Assembly (NCBI GenBank): GCA_036013505.1
Contig: CP107851.1
Coordinates: 8,852,001-8,916,000, forward strand
Length of the DNA stretch: 64,000 bases
Reading direction: 5' to 3'
DNA from: Streptomyces sp. NBC_00510
GTDB lineage: Bacteria > Actinomycetota > Actinomycetes > Streptomycetales > Streptomycetaceae
The position numbers and the translations under genes were made by a program. The notes under the pieces were generated by a model, which worked only from the letters and a program-made list of their open reading frames with translations, made no database searches and had not been told where the DNA came from. Below, in pieces: positions 25,732-33,563 of this stretch (positions within the stretch are counted from its first letter, which is position 1; each line of letters starts with the position of its first letter).

Positions 25732-26168
25732 ACGCCGGGAAGATGACGCCGAGCGGGCGGTGGAGCGCGCTCGACCGGCTCCACCGCCGCATCGAGAACT
25801 GCGTCGAGCGGGCGCTACACGGGCAACTGGGCGTGAGCGCACGGGAGTTCCACGCCCTGCGAGCCCTTCAGGAGAGCATCCGCGATGCCGAGGGCCAGCT
25901 CCACTTCGACGAACTGGCCGACGCGATCGGCCTGACCCAGTCCGCGACCAGTCGGCTGGTGACCCGGCTGCGCGACCGGGGATTGATCACGACGCGCACC
26001 TCGGCGTACGACCGGCGGAGCGTGGACGTGCACCTCACCCCGGTCGCGCAGGACGTGCTGAGGCTCGGGGTGCCGCTCCTGGAGCGCGCCGTCCACGACG
26101 TCGTGTCCGGCCTCCGCGCGGACGACACCGACGCCGACCTGATCCGCTACCTCCAGGGGCCCTCGTAG
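25728..26168 (+). CDS. MarR-family regulator coupled to the NDH-2-like gene
   Basis: A 146-residue winged-helix protein, with recognition helix region FDELADAIGLTQSATSRLVTRL and wing LITTRTSAYDRRSVDVHLT (DRR motif). GTG 25728 overlaps the NDH-2 stop codon (GTGTGA), giving likely translational coupling; ATG 25743 is an alternative start five codons later. Its place in the operon suggests it senses redox or a quinone-like ligand and adjusts the NDH-2 operon. The stop codon lies in the loop of a terminator hairpin. Confidence 0.85.
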   Translation: MNAGKMTPSGRWSALDRLHRRIENCVERALHGQLGVSAREFHALRALQESIRDAEGQLHFDELADAIGLTQSATSRLVTRLRDRGLITTRTSAYDRRSVDVHLTPVAQDVLRLGVPLLERAVHDVVSGLRADDTDADLIRYLQGPS

Positions 26169-26179
26169 CCCCTGGAGGC
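26150..26179 (+). terminator. terminator overlapping the MarR stop codon
   Basis: Perfect 11-bp stem (arm CCTCCAGGGGC, 26150-26160; right arm 26169-26179) with the TAG stop in the 8-nt loop. Confidence 0.75.
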
Positions 26180-26455
26180 GCGTGCGCCCTGACCGGCCCC
26201 GTCACTTTCCGTCACATCGGCGTGCGTGTATGCGGAACTTTCCACCACGGATGAATAACGTGTCACTCTTTCTCTGGCAACAGAGGGTCGAATCTGTGTG
26301 GTTTTTGGCGAAGTGCCGGACTCGACATCCCTTTTGTACTGTTTGTCCAGCGTATGATGTGAGGCAACGGTGGGTTGTGAGCCCGTGGAACACACCATGC
26401 GCTCCCCGCAAGCCTGTTGTTCCGGTGCCGGCGACGACTCTCTCCCGCCCTTTTC
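26180..26455. other. AT-richer regulatory gap before the second ECF41 gene
   Basis: No gene seen. Base composition is clearly more AT-rich than the surroundings (for example GGTTTTTGGCG and CCCTTTTGTACTG). It holds several incomplete copies of the regulon motif: CGTCACA at 26211 without a -10, and TGTCACT at 26262 with GGTC at 18 rather than 16 nt. These could be decayed or alternative promoters. Confidence 0.5.
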
Positions 26456-26482
26456 TGTCACATGATCGGGCCCTTTCCGGTC
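26456..26482 (+). promoter_or_regulatory. ECF41-like promoter for the second sigma gene
   Basis: TGTCACA (26456-26462), 16 nt, GGTC (26479-26482) followed by TATTCAG. It lies 118 nt before the start codon at 26601, implying auto-activation or cross-activation. Confidence 0.75.
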
Positions 26483-26558
26483 TATTCAGCGGACGTGAAT
26501 GGAGAGATCGTGACGCTCGGTGATCGGAGATCGTGTAGTGGCCACCCATGTAATGCAT

Positions 26559-26582
26559 CGTGTGACACCTTTGTGTCACACG
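26559..26582. promoter_or_regulatory. perfect inverted repeat built from two -35 elements
   Basis: 10-bp arms CGTGTGACAC (26559-26568) and GTGTCACACG (26573-26582) around CTTT. Each arm contains TGTCACA pointing outward. No GGTC follows at 16 nt on either side. It lies 18 nt before the sigma start codon, within the expected leader, so it may be an operator or decoy site controlling the gene. Confidence 0.6.
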
Positions 26583-26600
26583 GCCGGGGGCTGCCCGTAA

Positions 26601-27347
26601 ATGACCTCTGACCGGCGGAACGCGGACGCCGAGCCGTCCCCCTCCGCACCGAGCCTCGACGAGGCGGCCTCCGCCTTCGTCGAACTCCAGCCACGCCTGT
26701 TCGGCATCGCGTACCGCGTGCTCGGCAGCGCCGCCGAGGCCGAGGACGTGGTGCAGGAGGTGTGGCTGCGCTGGCAACGGACCGACCGCTCCGCGGTGCT
26801 CAGCCCGGCCGCCTTCCTCTCGACCACGACGACCCGGCTGGCCATCAACGTCGCACAATCCGCCCGGGTGCGCCGGGAGACCTACATCGGACCCTGGCTG
26901 CCCGAGCCCGTGGACACGAGCGCGGATCCCGAGGCGGGCGTCCAGCGGACGGAGGCCGTGGAGTTCGCCCTGCTGCTGGTCCTGGAGCGGCTGAACCCCA
27001 CGGAACGCGCGGCCTACGTCCTGCGTGAGGCGTTCGACTACGCCTATCCGGAGATCGCCGAGATACTCCAGCTCAGCATCGTCAACGTCCGCAAGATCGT
27101 CAGCCGGGCCCGCAAACACGTGGTGGAGAAGCCCCGTGAGACCGTCGACGCCGCGGAGCACCAGCGCCTCCTGGAGACCTTCGTCTCGGCGGCCCGGACG
27201 GGGAACCTCGCCCCGCTGGAAGCGCTCCTCGCCCCGGACGTCGCGGACCGCCTGGCGGAACGCGGCGGCCGGCACGGGGCGGCCCCCACGGTCCGCGAAG
27301 AGGTCTGCGCCGCCGGTCCGTCGCGGACGACGGACGCCGGCGCATGA
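26601..27347 (+). CDS. ECF41-like sigma factor with truncated C-terminal domain
   Basis: A 248-residue protein closely related to the sigma factor at 22085. Region 2 (YRVLGSAAEAEDVVQEVWLRW, about 38-58), WLPEP (99-103) and region 4 (DYAYPEIAEILQLSIVNVRKIVSRARKH) are intact. The SnoaL-like regulatory domain begins (LLETFVSAARTGNLAPLEALLAPDV, 190-214) but then ends in about 30 unrelated residues. The DGGG and NPDKL motifs are absent. Because the fused domain controls ECF41 activity, the natural truncation should change regulation, possibly giving a constitutively active factor. Convergent with the third sigma gene, 15 nt apart. Confidence 0.9.
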   Translation: MTSDRRNADAEPSPSAPSLDEAASAFVELQPRLFGIAYRVLGSAAEAEDVVQEVWLRWQRTDRSAVLSPAAFLSTTTTRLAINVAQSARVRRETYIGPWLPEPVDTSADPEAGVQRTEAVEFALLLVLERLNPTERAAYVLREAFDYAYPEIAEILQLSIVNVRKIVSRARKHVVEKPRETVDAAEHQRLLETFVSAARTGNLAPLEALLAPDVADRLAERGGRHGAAPTVREEVCAAGPSRTTDAGA

Positions 27348-27362
27348 AGGGTCGCGGAGCCG

Positions 27363-28247
27363 TCAGGGTCCGAGGGTGCCCACGGGGCGGGCCGGATGGT
27401 TCCAGGGCCGGAGCTTGTCGGGGTTGAGGACGACCCAGGCCTGCGAGACGCGGTGGTCGGCGACGTCCAGGCTGATGACCGCCACCACCTGGCCCTCGTA
27501 GCGGGCCACCAGACCGGTGCGGCCGTTCACGGAGTGGGCGGACAGGGCCACCCGCTGGCGGTGCGCGAGCAAGGTCAGCAGACTGCGCGCGACCGCCTCG
27601 GCGCCGTGCACCGGCCGGACCAGTGCCCGGATCTTCCCGCCACCGTCGAAGAACGCCGTGGCGTCCGGACACATCAGCGACGTCAGCCGCACCACGTCGC
27701 TGCCCACGCAGGCCGCGCGCACCGCGCGCGCCACCGCGTCCTGCTCCTGCGGCGTCACCGGATGCGACCGGCAGGCGCGGATCGTCAGCCGCGCACGATC
27801 GGCGAGCTCGGCGCATTCCGGCTCCGACCGCCCCACCACGTCCGCCACGGCGCCCAGCGTCATCCCGAAGCAGTCGTTGAGCACGAACGCCGCCCGCTCC
27901 ACGGGCGACAGCGCGGCCAGGGCCGTCAGCAGGACCTCACCGATCTCCTGCTCCAGCTCGGCGCCCACGCCCGGCCGTTCCGTGTCCGCCACGGACGGGA
28001 CGGTTCCCCCGGCGGACGTGGCCAGCCGCGCCAGGCAGATCGCGCCGACCGTCTTCACGAGCCACGCCCCGGGCGGATCGATCGACCGGCGGGCCGCCTC
28101 CGGCAGCTCGAACCACCGGCGGTAGGCCTCGTCGACGACCGCCTCGGCTTCCGCCGTGCCGCCCACCATCCACAACGCCACGTCCAGCAAGTGCCGACGT
28201 TCGTCCAGCAGCTCCGCGATCGGCACCGCATCACCGGAGAAATCCAT
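27363..28247 (-). CDS. divergent ECF41-like sigma factor with intact regulatory domain
   Basis: A 294-residue protein. Region 2 is degenerate (DVALWMVGGTAEAEAVVDEAYRRW, no clear -10 recognition core), and the linker lacks WLPEP. Region 4 is recognisable (ALSPVERAAFVLNDCFGMTLGAVADVVGRSEPE). The SnoaL-like domain is complete, with DGGGK at 201-205 and NPDKL at 275-279, the two ECF41 hallmark motifs. It may be a specialised sigma factor or a competitor or regulator of the other two. ATG 28247 follows GGGAGG. It has its own ECF41-like promoter, divergent from that of cytochrome b. Confidence 0.88.
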   Translation of the reverse strand: MDFSGDAVPIAELLDERRHLLDVALWMVGGTAEAEAVVDEAYRRWFELPEAARRSIDPPGAWLVKTVGAICLARLATSAGGTVPSVADTERPGVGAELEQEIGEVLLTALAALSPVERAAFVLNDCFGMTLGAVADVVGRSEPECAELADRARLTIRACRSHPVTPQEQDAVARAVRAACVGSDVVRLTSLMCPDATAFFDGGGKIRALVRPVHGAEAVARSLLTLLAHRQRVALSAHSVNGRTGLVARYEGQVVAVISLDVADHRVSQAWVVLNPDKLRPWNHPARPVGTLGP

Positions 28248-28308
28248 GACCCCCGACCTCCCTCGCCCACCACACCGACATGGCACCGAATTCCGGTCCT
28301 AGTGGTGA

Positions 28309-28335
28309 GACCAGGTCCGTGCGGACCTTGTGACA
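28309..28335 (-). promoter_or_regulatory. ECF41-like promoter for the third sigma gene
   Basis: Minus strand: TGTCACA (28335-28329), 16 nt, GGTC (28312-28309). It lies 61 nt before the start at 28247. The spacer contains the palindrome AGGTCCG/CGGACCT. Confidence 0.75.
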
Positions 28336-28436
28336 TTGAGCCCACGCGCCGGCCGCCGGCGGAGCTGTCCCCGCGCGGGTCCCCCCCCGTGAACAGGGTG
28401 CGAAACTCCCTTCCGCATTACCGCGCAGACGGCACA

Positions 28437-28463
28437 CGTCACACTTTCGCCTCGTGATCGGTC
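28437..28463 (+). promoter_or_regulatory. ECF41-like promoter for cytochrome b
   Basis: CGTCACA (28437-28443), 16 nt, GGTC (28460-28463) followed by GTATTG, 54 nt before the start codon. Divergent from the third sigma promoter. Confidence 0.75.
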
Positions 28464-28517
28464 GTATTGCCGGAAGGTGCACGAGAGTGCCGACCCGCGA
28501 CCCGCCATGGGTGAAAC

Positions 28518-30164
28518 ATGAATGGTGACAGGAACATGGACGGTGACAGCCGGCCCGCCGATTCGGAACGACCGCCGGACCGGGGGGTGAAAGTCGCCGA
28601 ATGGGTCGGCGAACGACTGGGCGTCGACAGACGTACCAGATCGTCCGGGATGCGGAAGGCATTCCCCAGCCATTGGTCCTTCATGCTGGGGGAGATATCC
28701 CTCTACAGCTTCTTCATCCTCGTCCTGACGGGGGTGTACCTGTCGCTGTACTTCCATCCGTCGATGACGCCGGTGGAATACCACGGCAGTTACGCACCGC
28801 TGCAGGGCCAAATGGTGTCCGAGGCCTTCGACTCGACGATGCGCATCTCCTTCGAGGTGCGCGGCGGCCTGCTGATCCGCCAGGCCCATCACTGGGCGGC
28901 GCTGATCTTCGTCGCCAGCATGTTCGCCCACATGCTCCGGGTGTTCTTCACCGGTGCGTTCCGCAAGCCGCGCGAGCTCAACTGGGTGCTCGGCTTCTCC
29001 CTGCTGGTCCTGGGCATGTTCGAGGGACTGACGGGCTACGACCTCCCGGACGACCTGCTCTCCGGGACCGGACTCATGGTCGTGAACGGCACCATCCTCT
29101 CGATACCGGTCGTCGGGACCTACCTGTCGATGTACCTCTTCGGGGGCGAGTACCCGGGCAAGGACCTGATCGCGCACTTCAACACGCTCCACGTCGTGGT
29201 GATCCCCGCCCTGATGGCCGGCATCCTCGTCGCCCACCTGGTCCTGGCGCGCCGTCACCGGCGCGCGCAGTACCCGGGGCCCGGACGTACCGAGCGGAAC
29301 GTGGTCGGCCTGCCCTTCCGGGTGTACGCCGTGAAGTCGGGGGCGTACTTCCTCCTGGTCAGCGGGGTCGTCCTCATCATCGCGTCGACCACGCAGATCA
29401 ACCCCATCTGGCTGTACGGCCCCTATAGGCCCGACCAGGTCACCGCCGGTTCACAGCCGGACTGGTACATGGGTGTGCTCGACGGTCTGCTGCGCGTCAT
29501 GCCCGGCTGGGAGGTCGTCTTCCGGGGCCACACCCTGGCGCTGGACAACCTCGTGCCGCTGCTGGCGGGCGCCGGGCTCTTCCTCGCCCTGGGCGCCTAC
29601 CCGTTCGTCGAGGCATGGGTCACCAAGGACGGCAACCGCGACCACCACCTCCTCGACCGGCCCCGCAACCGGCCGGTGCGCACCGCCCTGGGCGCGGCGT
29701 GGGTCAGCGTGTACGCGGTGGCGCTGCTGGGCGCGGCGAACGACGTGATCTCCATCCGCCTGCACATGTCGGTCAACGCCGTGACGTGGGCCGTCCGCAT
29801 CGGCCTGTTCGTCGTGCCCTTCGTGGTGTACGTCGTGACCAAGCGCTGGGCGCTCGCCCTCCAGCGCAGCGACCGCGACAAAGTGCTGCACGGCCGCGAG
29901 ACCGGGATCATCAAGCGCCTGCCGGACGGCGAGTACGTCGAGGTCCACCAACCGCTCGGCCGCGAGCAACTCCACCTCCTCACACAGCACGAGCAGTACG
30001 CGCCCATCCGCCTCTCCCCGGACGGCAGGGCCGGCCGTGTGGAGCGGCTGCGGGCCCTGCTCAGCCGGGGCCTGTACGGGAAGGGAACGCAGATTCCCAA
30101 GCCCACCGTGCGGGAATTCGAGGAGATCAACCACGACCACGCTGAGAAGAACATTATCCACTGA
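28518..30164 (+). CDS. qcrB: orphan cytochrome b (QcrB-like) subunit
   Basis: A 548-residue membrane protein of the cytochrome bc family. Candidate haem ligands are H124 and H138 on one helix and H225 and H240 on another, and the quinol site PDWY is at 314-317 as in actinobacterial QcrB. At least eight membrane helices are followed by a long charged C-terminal tail (about 120 residues) with KRLPDGEYVEVHQPL. The normal operon partners qcrA (Rieske) and qcrC are absent here; the nearest Rieske gene is at 44-880. This is therefore probably an accessory b subunit used under the conditions that activate the ECF41-like promoter. The stop is directly followed by the promoter of the next gene. Confidence 0.92.
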   Translation: MNGDRNMDGDSRPADSERPPDRGVKVAEWVGERLGVDRRTRSSGMRKAFPSHWSFMLGEISLYSFFILVLTGVYLSLYFHPSMTPVEYHGSYAPLQGQMVSEAFDSTMRISFEVRGGLLIRQAHHWAALIFVASMFAHMLRVFFTGAFRKPRELNWVLGFSLLVLGMFEGLTGYDLPDDLLSGTGLMVVNGTILSIPVVGTYLSMYLFGGEYPGKDLIAHFNTLHVVVIPALMAGILVAHLVLARRHRRAQYPGPGRTERNVVGLPFRVYAVKSGAYFLLVSGVVLIIASTTQINPIWLYGPYRPDQVTAGSQPDWYMGVLDGLLRVMPGWEVVFRGHTLALDNLVPLLAGAGLFLALGAYPFVEAWVTKDGNRDHHLLDRPRNRPVRTALGAAWVSVYAVALLGAANDVISIRLHMSVNAVTWAVRIGLFVVPFVVYVVTKRWALALQRSDRDKVLHGRETGIIKRLPDGEYVEVHQPLGREQLHLLTQHEQYAPIRLSPDGRAGRVERLRALLSRGLYGKGTQIPKPTVREFEEINHDHAEKNIIH

Positions 30165-30166
30165 GG

Positions 30167-30193
30167 TGTCACATATTCATCCGGTCCTTTGTC
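30167..30193 (+). promoter_or_regulatory. ECF41-like promoter for the HSL-type hydrolase
   Basis: TGTCACA (30167-30173), 16 nt, TGTC (30190-30193) followed by ATAAGG, beginning 2 nt after the cytochrome b stop codon and 48 nt before the next start. Confidence 0.75.
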
Positions 30194-30241
30194 ATAAGGG
30201 CGAAGGAAGTGCACGAGAGTGCCGAACTTGGGAGTTCGACA

Positions 30242-31192
30242 ATGAGCAAGCCCGTCCTCGAGCCTGCGGCTCAGGAAATCGCGGACGCCACGGCGACGCC
30301 GCCATTCCTCTACGAGCTCGGTGCGGAAGGCGCCCGCAAGGTCCTCGACGACCTGCAGGCGGCGCCGGTCGAGAAGTACGACGTCCGGGAAAAGTGGATC
30401 ACCGTGCCGGCCGAGGTGGGTGACGTGCGGGTGCGCATCGTCAAGCCCGTGGGCGCGGAGGAGGTCCTGCCCGTCGTGCTGTACGTGCACGGTGGCGGGT
30501 GGGTGCTCGGCAACGCGGGCACGCACGACCGTCTCGTGCGCGAACTGGCCGTCATGGCGCACGCCGCGGTGGTGTTCGTCGAGTACGACCGCTCGCCCGA
30601 GGTCCGGTACCCGGTCGCGATCGAGCAGGCCTACGCGACGGCCCGCTGGGTCATCGGGAAGGGCGCGGACGAGGGCCTGGACGCCTCGCGCATGGCCGTC
30701 GCCGGCGACTCGGTCGGCGGCAACATGACCGCGGCGCTGACGATCATGGCGAAGCGGCGCGGCGACGTGACCTTCGTCCACCAGTCGCTCTACTACCCCG
30801 TGACCGACGCGGCCCAGGACACCGGCAGCTACCGGGAGTTCGCCGACGGCCCGTACCTGACCGCGAAGGCCATGGCCTGGTTCTGGGACTGCTACACCAC
30901 CGACCCGGCGCAGCGGGCGGAGATCACCGCCTCGCCGCTGCGGGCGAGCCTGGAGGACCTCCAGGGCCTGCCGCCGGCGCTGGTCATCACCGACGAGAAC
31001 GACGTGCTGCGCGACGAGGGCGAGGCCTACGCCCGCAAGCTCACGCTGGCCGGCGTGCCCACCACCAGCGTCCGCTACAACGGCACGCTGCACGACTTCA
31101 TGATGCTCAACCCCGTCCGTTCCACGCAGGCGACCACCGCCGCCATGGAGCAGGCCACCCGCGCGCTGCACACCGCGCTGCACACCAACTGA
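30242..31192 (+). CDS. alpha/beta hydrolase, hormone-sensitive lipase type
   Basis: A 316-residue serine hydrolase. Oxyanion motif HGGGW at 83-87, nucleophile S157 in GDSVGG, an acid in DENDVLRDEGEAY and His in LHDF near 285. Members hydrolyse short-chain esters, lactones or acetyl groups. ATG 30242 is preceded by GGGAG. It has its own ECF41-like promoter right after cytochrome b. Confidence 0.9.
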   Translation: MSKPVLEPAAQEIADATATPPFLYELGAEGARKVLDDLQAAPVEKYDVREKWITVPAEVGDVRVRIVKPVGAEEVLPVVLYVHGGGWVLGNAGTHDRLVRELAVMAHAAVVFVEYDRSPEVRYPVAIEQAYATARWVIGKGADEGLDASRMAVAGDSVGGNMTAALTIMAKRRGDVTFVHQSLYYPVTDAAQDTGSYREFADGPYLTAKAMAWFWDCYTTDPAQRAEITASPLRASLEDLQGLPPALVITDENDVLRDEGEAYARKLTLAGVPTTSVRYNGTLHDFMMLNPVRSTQATTAAMEQATRALHTALHTN

Positions 31193-31424
31193 GTCACCCC
31201 ACCGCCGGACGCGGGGCCGGGCCACTGCGCCGCCCCTGCCCGCGGGGCCTCCCCGAGAAGCGCCCGCACCGGTGATTCCTGGTGGTCCCGGACCCGGACG
31301 TCCCCGGTTGCCGGCCGCGAGCCACCTCTCGCAGACGTGCGGCGCATCCCGCCGCACCCTCCGCCGGACCTCGTTCCCGGGGCCCGGATCGCACAACCAT
31401 CTCCCGCCTCGAAAGGGCCTTCCT

Positions 31425-32276
31425 GTGAACCGTCATGCCCGTTACCGGACCCTCCGCACCCCGCTCACCGTCATGGCGACGGTGACCGTCGCCGCCGGTC
31501 TGCTCGCCGCGACCATGGCCCCCGCCAGCGCCACGAAGGGCGGGCACGGCGCACCCTCGCACCACCGCAAGCCGACCGTGGTCCTGGTCCACGGCGCGTT
31601 CGCCGACTCCTCCAGCTGGAACGACGTCGTCAAGAAGCTGAAGCACGACGGCTACCCCGTGGTGGCGGCGTCCAACCCGCTGCGCGGGCTGGCCAGCGAC
31701 GCCGCGTACGTCCGGGAGCTGGTGGACAGCATCGACGGGCCCGTGGTCCTGGCCGCCCACTCCTACGGCGGCGCCGTGATCTCCAACGCCGCGTACGGCT
31801 CCGACAAGGTCAAGGCCCTCGTCTACCTGGCCGCCTTCATGCCCGACAAGGGCGAGAACGCCTTCGACCTGTCGCTGAAGTTCGAGGGCAGCACGCTCGG
31901 CGACGCGCTGAAGCAGGTGCCGGTCACGATGCCCGACGGTTCCAAGGGCGTCGACCTCTACATCGACCAGGCCAAGTTCCACCACCAGTTCGCCGCGGAC
32001 GTCCCCGCGCACACCGCGGAGATCATGGCGGCCACCCAGCGCCCCGTGTCCGGCGGCGCGCTGTACGAGCCCTCCGGCGAGCCCGCGTGGAAGACCATCC
32101 CCTCCTGGACCCTGGTGGCCTCCAACGACCGGAACATCCCCCGCGAGCTCCAGGTCTTCATGGCCAAGCGCGCCAAGTCCCACGTGGAGGAGGTCCGTTC
32201 GTCCCACGCGGTGAGCGTCTCCCACCCGAAGGAGTCCGCGCGCATCATCGAGGAAGCCGCGCGCTCGGTCCGCTGA
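31425..32276 (+). CDS. secreted alpha/beta hydrolase
   Basis: A 283-residue protein with a Sec-type signal (basic start, hydrophobic core to about residue 30, cleavage after SATK or APASA). The hydrolase core has VLVHGAFADSSSW (oxyanion region), nucleophile S113 in AAHSYGGAV and a late His in SSHAVSVSHP. It resembles the exported salicylate esterase/haloperoxidase-like (MhlB/EstC) group. Start GTG 31425 after GAAAGGG. The 230-nt gap before it shows no shared promoter motif, so it is probably not in the regulon. A strong hairpin follows. Confidence 0.85.
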   Translation: MNRHARYRTLRTPLTVMATVTVAAGLLAATMAPASATKGGHGAPSHHRKPTVVLVHGAFADSSSWNDVVKKLKHDGYPVVAASNPLRGLASDAAYVRELVDSIDGPVVLAAHSYGGAVISNAAYGSDKVKALVYLAAFMPDKGENAFDLSLKFEGSTLGDALKQVPVTMPDGSKGVDLYIDQAKFHHQFAADVPAHTAEIMAATQRPVSGGALYEPSGEPAWKTIPSWTLVASNDRNIPRELQVFMAKRAKSHVEEVRSSHAVSVSHPKESARIIEEAARSVR

Positions 32277-32295
32277 CCGCCGGCCCGGTGACCCC

Positions 32296-32332
32296 GCGGG
32301 CGGGGCGGCGCACGATGCGCCGCCCCGCCCGC
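32296..32332 (+). terminator. very strong hairpin after the secreted hydrolase
   Basis: Perfect 17-bp stem (arm GCGGGCGGGGCGGCGCA, 32296-32312; right arm 32316-32332) with loop CGA. Confidence 0.85.
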
Positions 32333-32472
32333 CGTTCGTGGCCTCCCGGAAATTCGGTTGCCTGACGGCCCGCTGGTCGAACATCATCTCGGCCATGGAT
32401 CTGTAACCAGTGGCGCACGTGCGGAATGAAGACGGTTGGAGTCACTCCCCGTCAGGTTCCGGCGTGCCGTTC

Positions 32473-32504
32473 GAAGCCCGCACCGTGTGATCAGTGCGGG
32501 CTTC
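32473..32504. terminator. second hairpin in the 32277-32651 gap
   Basis: 11-bp perfect stem (arm GAAGCCCGCAC, 32473-32483; right arm 32494-32504) with a 10-nt loop, followed by CTTC. It could be a terminator or a leader hairpin of the DUF1062 gene. The rest of the gap holds no gene. Confidence 0.6.
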
Positions 32505-32651
32505 CTTCACGCGACGTGATGTGCCACGTCGCGCCGGCCGGTGTGCTCCGCTCTCGGACGCCGGCCTCACGCCACTGGATCCGGGGGAGTTCACAGCGCC
32601 GCGACGCGCTCCCTGACGCCTCCTCCGTCAGCCCTGGAGTTCGCCGAAGCC

Positions 32652-33311
32652 ATGAACGAGGTCCGCAGTATCCGTGTGTCCGCTGAAGGCGGCGGTTCCG
32701 ACGTCGACCGGAAAGCGCTGTGGGTGATCAGGGAGCTCTGCCTGCCCGCCATCGTCACGGCATGTGTGTCGTGCAGGTCCACGCGCCACCGTCCCAGCGG
32801 CAAGTTCCGCGTGAACGCGAGCGGCAAGCTCCTCGACGTCTGGATGCTGATCTGCTGCGAGCTGTGCGGCCGTACGTCGAAGATCCCCGTCCACGAGCGC
32901 GTCCACGTACAGGCACTCGACCATGAGCGGCTGCAGATGTTCGAGAACAACGATCCGGCCATGGTGCGGCGTCAGACGATGGACGGGGCGACGGCCGGAA
33001 GGGCCGGGTACCGGCTCGACTGGACCGGCACATGGGAGCTGGAGACCGACATGCCGTTCTACGACATCGAGCAGGACGATCCGACGTCGTTCGAGGTCGT
33101 CGTCGGTTTCGACCTCCCTGCGCCCATCAGGGTCGAGAAGCTGCTCATGACCGGGCTCGGCCTGAGCCGATCCGCTGTGAGAGCCATGGTGGCCTCCGGG
33201 CGGCTACGCCTGCCCCTGGCCGTCGACGCGAAGGCACGCGGAGACTTCACCTTCTTCGTCACCGCCACCCCACCACCTCCGCGCGACGCGGCAGCGGGTC
33301 CCACGGCCTAG
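32652..33311 (+). CDS. DUF1062 family protein with S4-like C-terminus
   Basis: A 219-residue protein. A zinc-ribbon-like pair (CVSCRS and CCELCGRTS) brackets the DUF1062 hallmark SGKFRVNASGKLLDVWMLI. The C-terminus VEKLLMTGLGLSRSAVRAMVASGRLRL looks like an S4 RNA-binding motif. This suggests RNA or ribosome binding, but the family has no established function. The ATG follows GGAG at a rather long distance. A terminator hairpin follows the stop. Confidence 0.82.
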   Translation: MNEVRSIRVSAEGGGSDVDRKALWVIRELCLPAIVTACVSCRSTRHRPSGKFRVNASGKLLDVWMLICCELCGRTSKIPVHERVHVQALDHERLQMFENNDPAMVRRQTMDGATAGRAGYRLDWTGTWELETDMPFYDIEQDDPTSFEVVVGFDLPAPIRVEKLLMTGLGLSRSAVRAMVASGRLRLPLAVDAKARGDFTFFVTATPPPPRDAAAGPTA

Positions 33312-33327
33312 GGTCGCGGCGCCGACC

Positions 33328-33364
33328 GCTCCGCGCACCGGCCCGGCCGGTCGGTGCGCGGAGC
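33328..33364 (+). terminator. hairpin after the DUF1062 gene
   Basis: 13-bp perfect stem (arm GCTCCGCGCACCG, 33328-33340; right arm 33352-33364), 11-nt loop. The rest of the gap to 33563 shows no gene. Confidence 0.75.
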
Positions 33365-33563
33365 ATGGACATCACGGGCGCCGGCGTCGAGGATGGCCAC
33401 CCACAACACGTCAAGATTTCTGCCCGGTGATGGAGTCGGTGCGGGGCGCGTGCCCCCTCTCCGCGCCACCACTGGACGGTTTCAGGCGGCTTCCACGGGA
33501 CGGCACATCCGGGCACCGACGTCCCAGGTGGGCCGTCCCGCCGGGCAGCGAAAGGGAATCGCC

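Noticed and set aside
26262..26290. TGTCACT with GGTC downstream, before the second sigma gene
   Set aside because: Spacing is 18 nt, while all accepted sites have exactly 16; kept only as a possible decayed site.
32426..32686. 86-codon open frame overlapping the hairpin at 32473
   Set aside because: It runs through a strong hairpin and into another frame of the DUF1062 gene start, with no domain or ribosome site.
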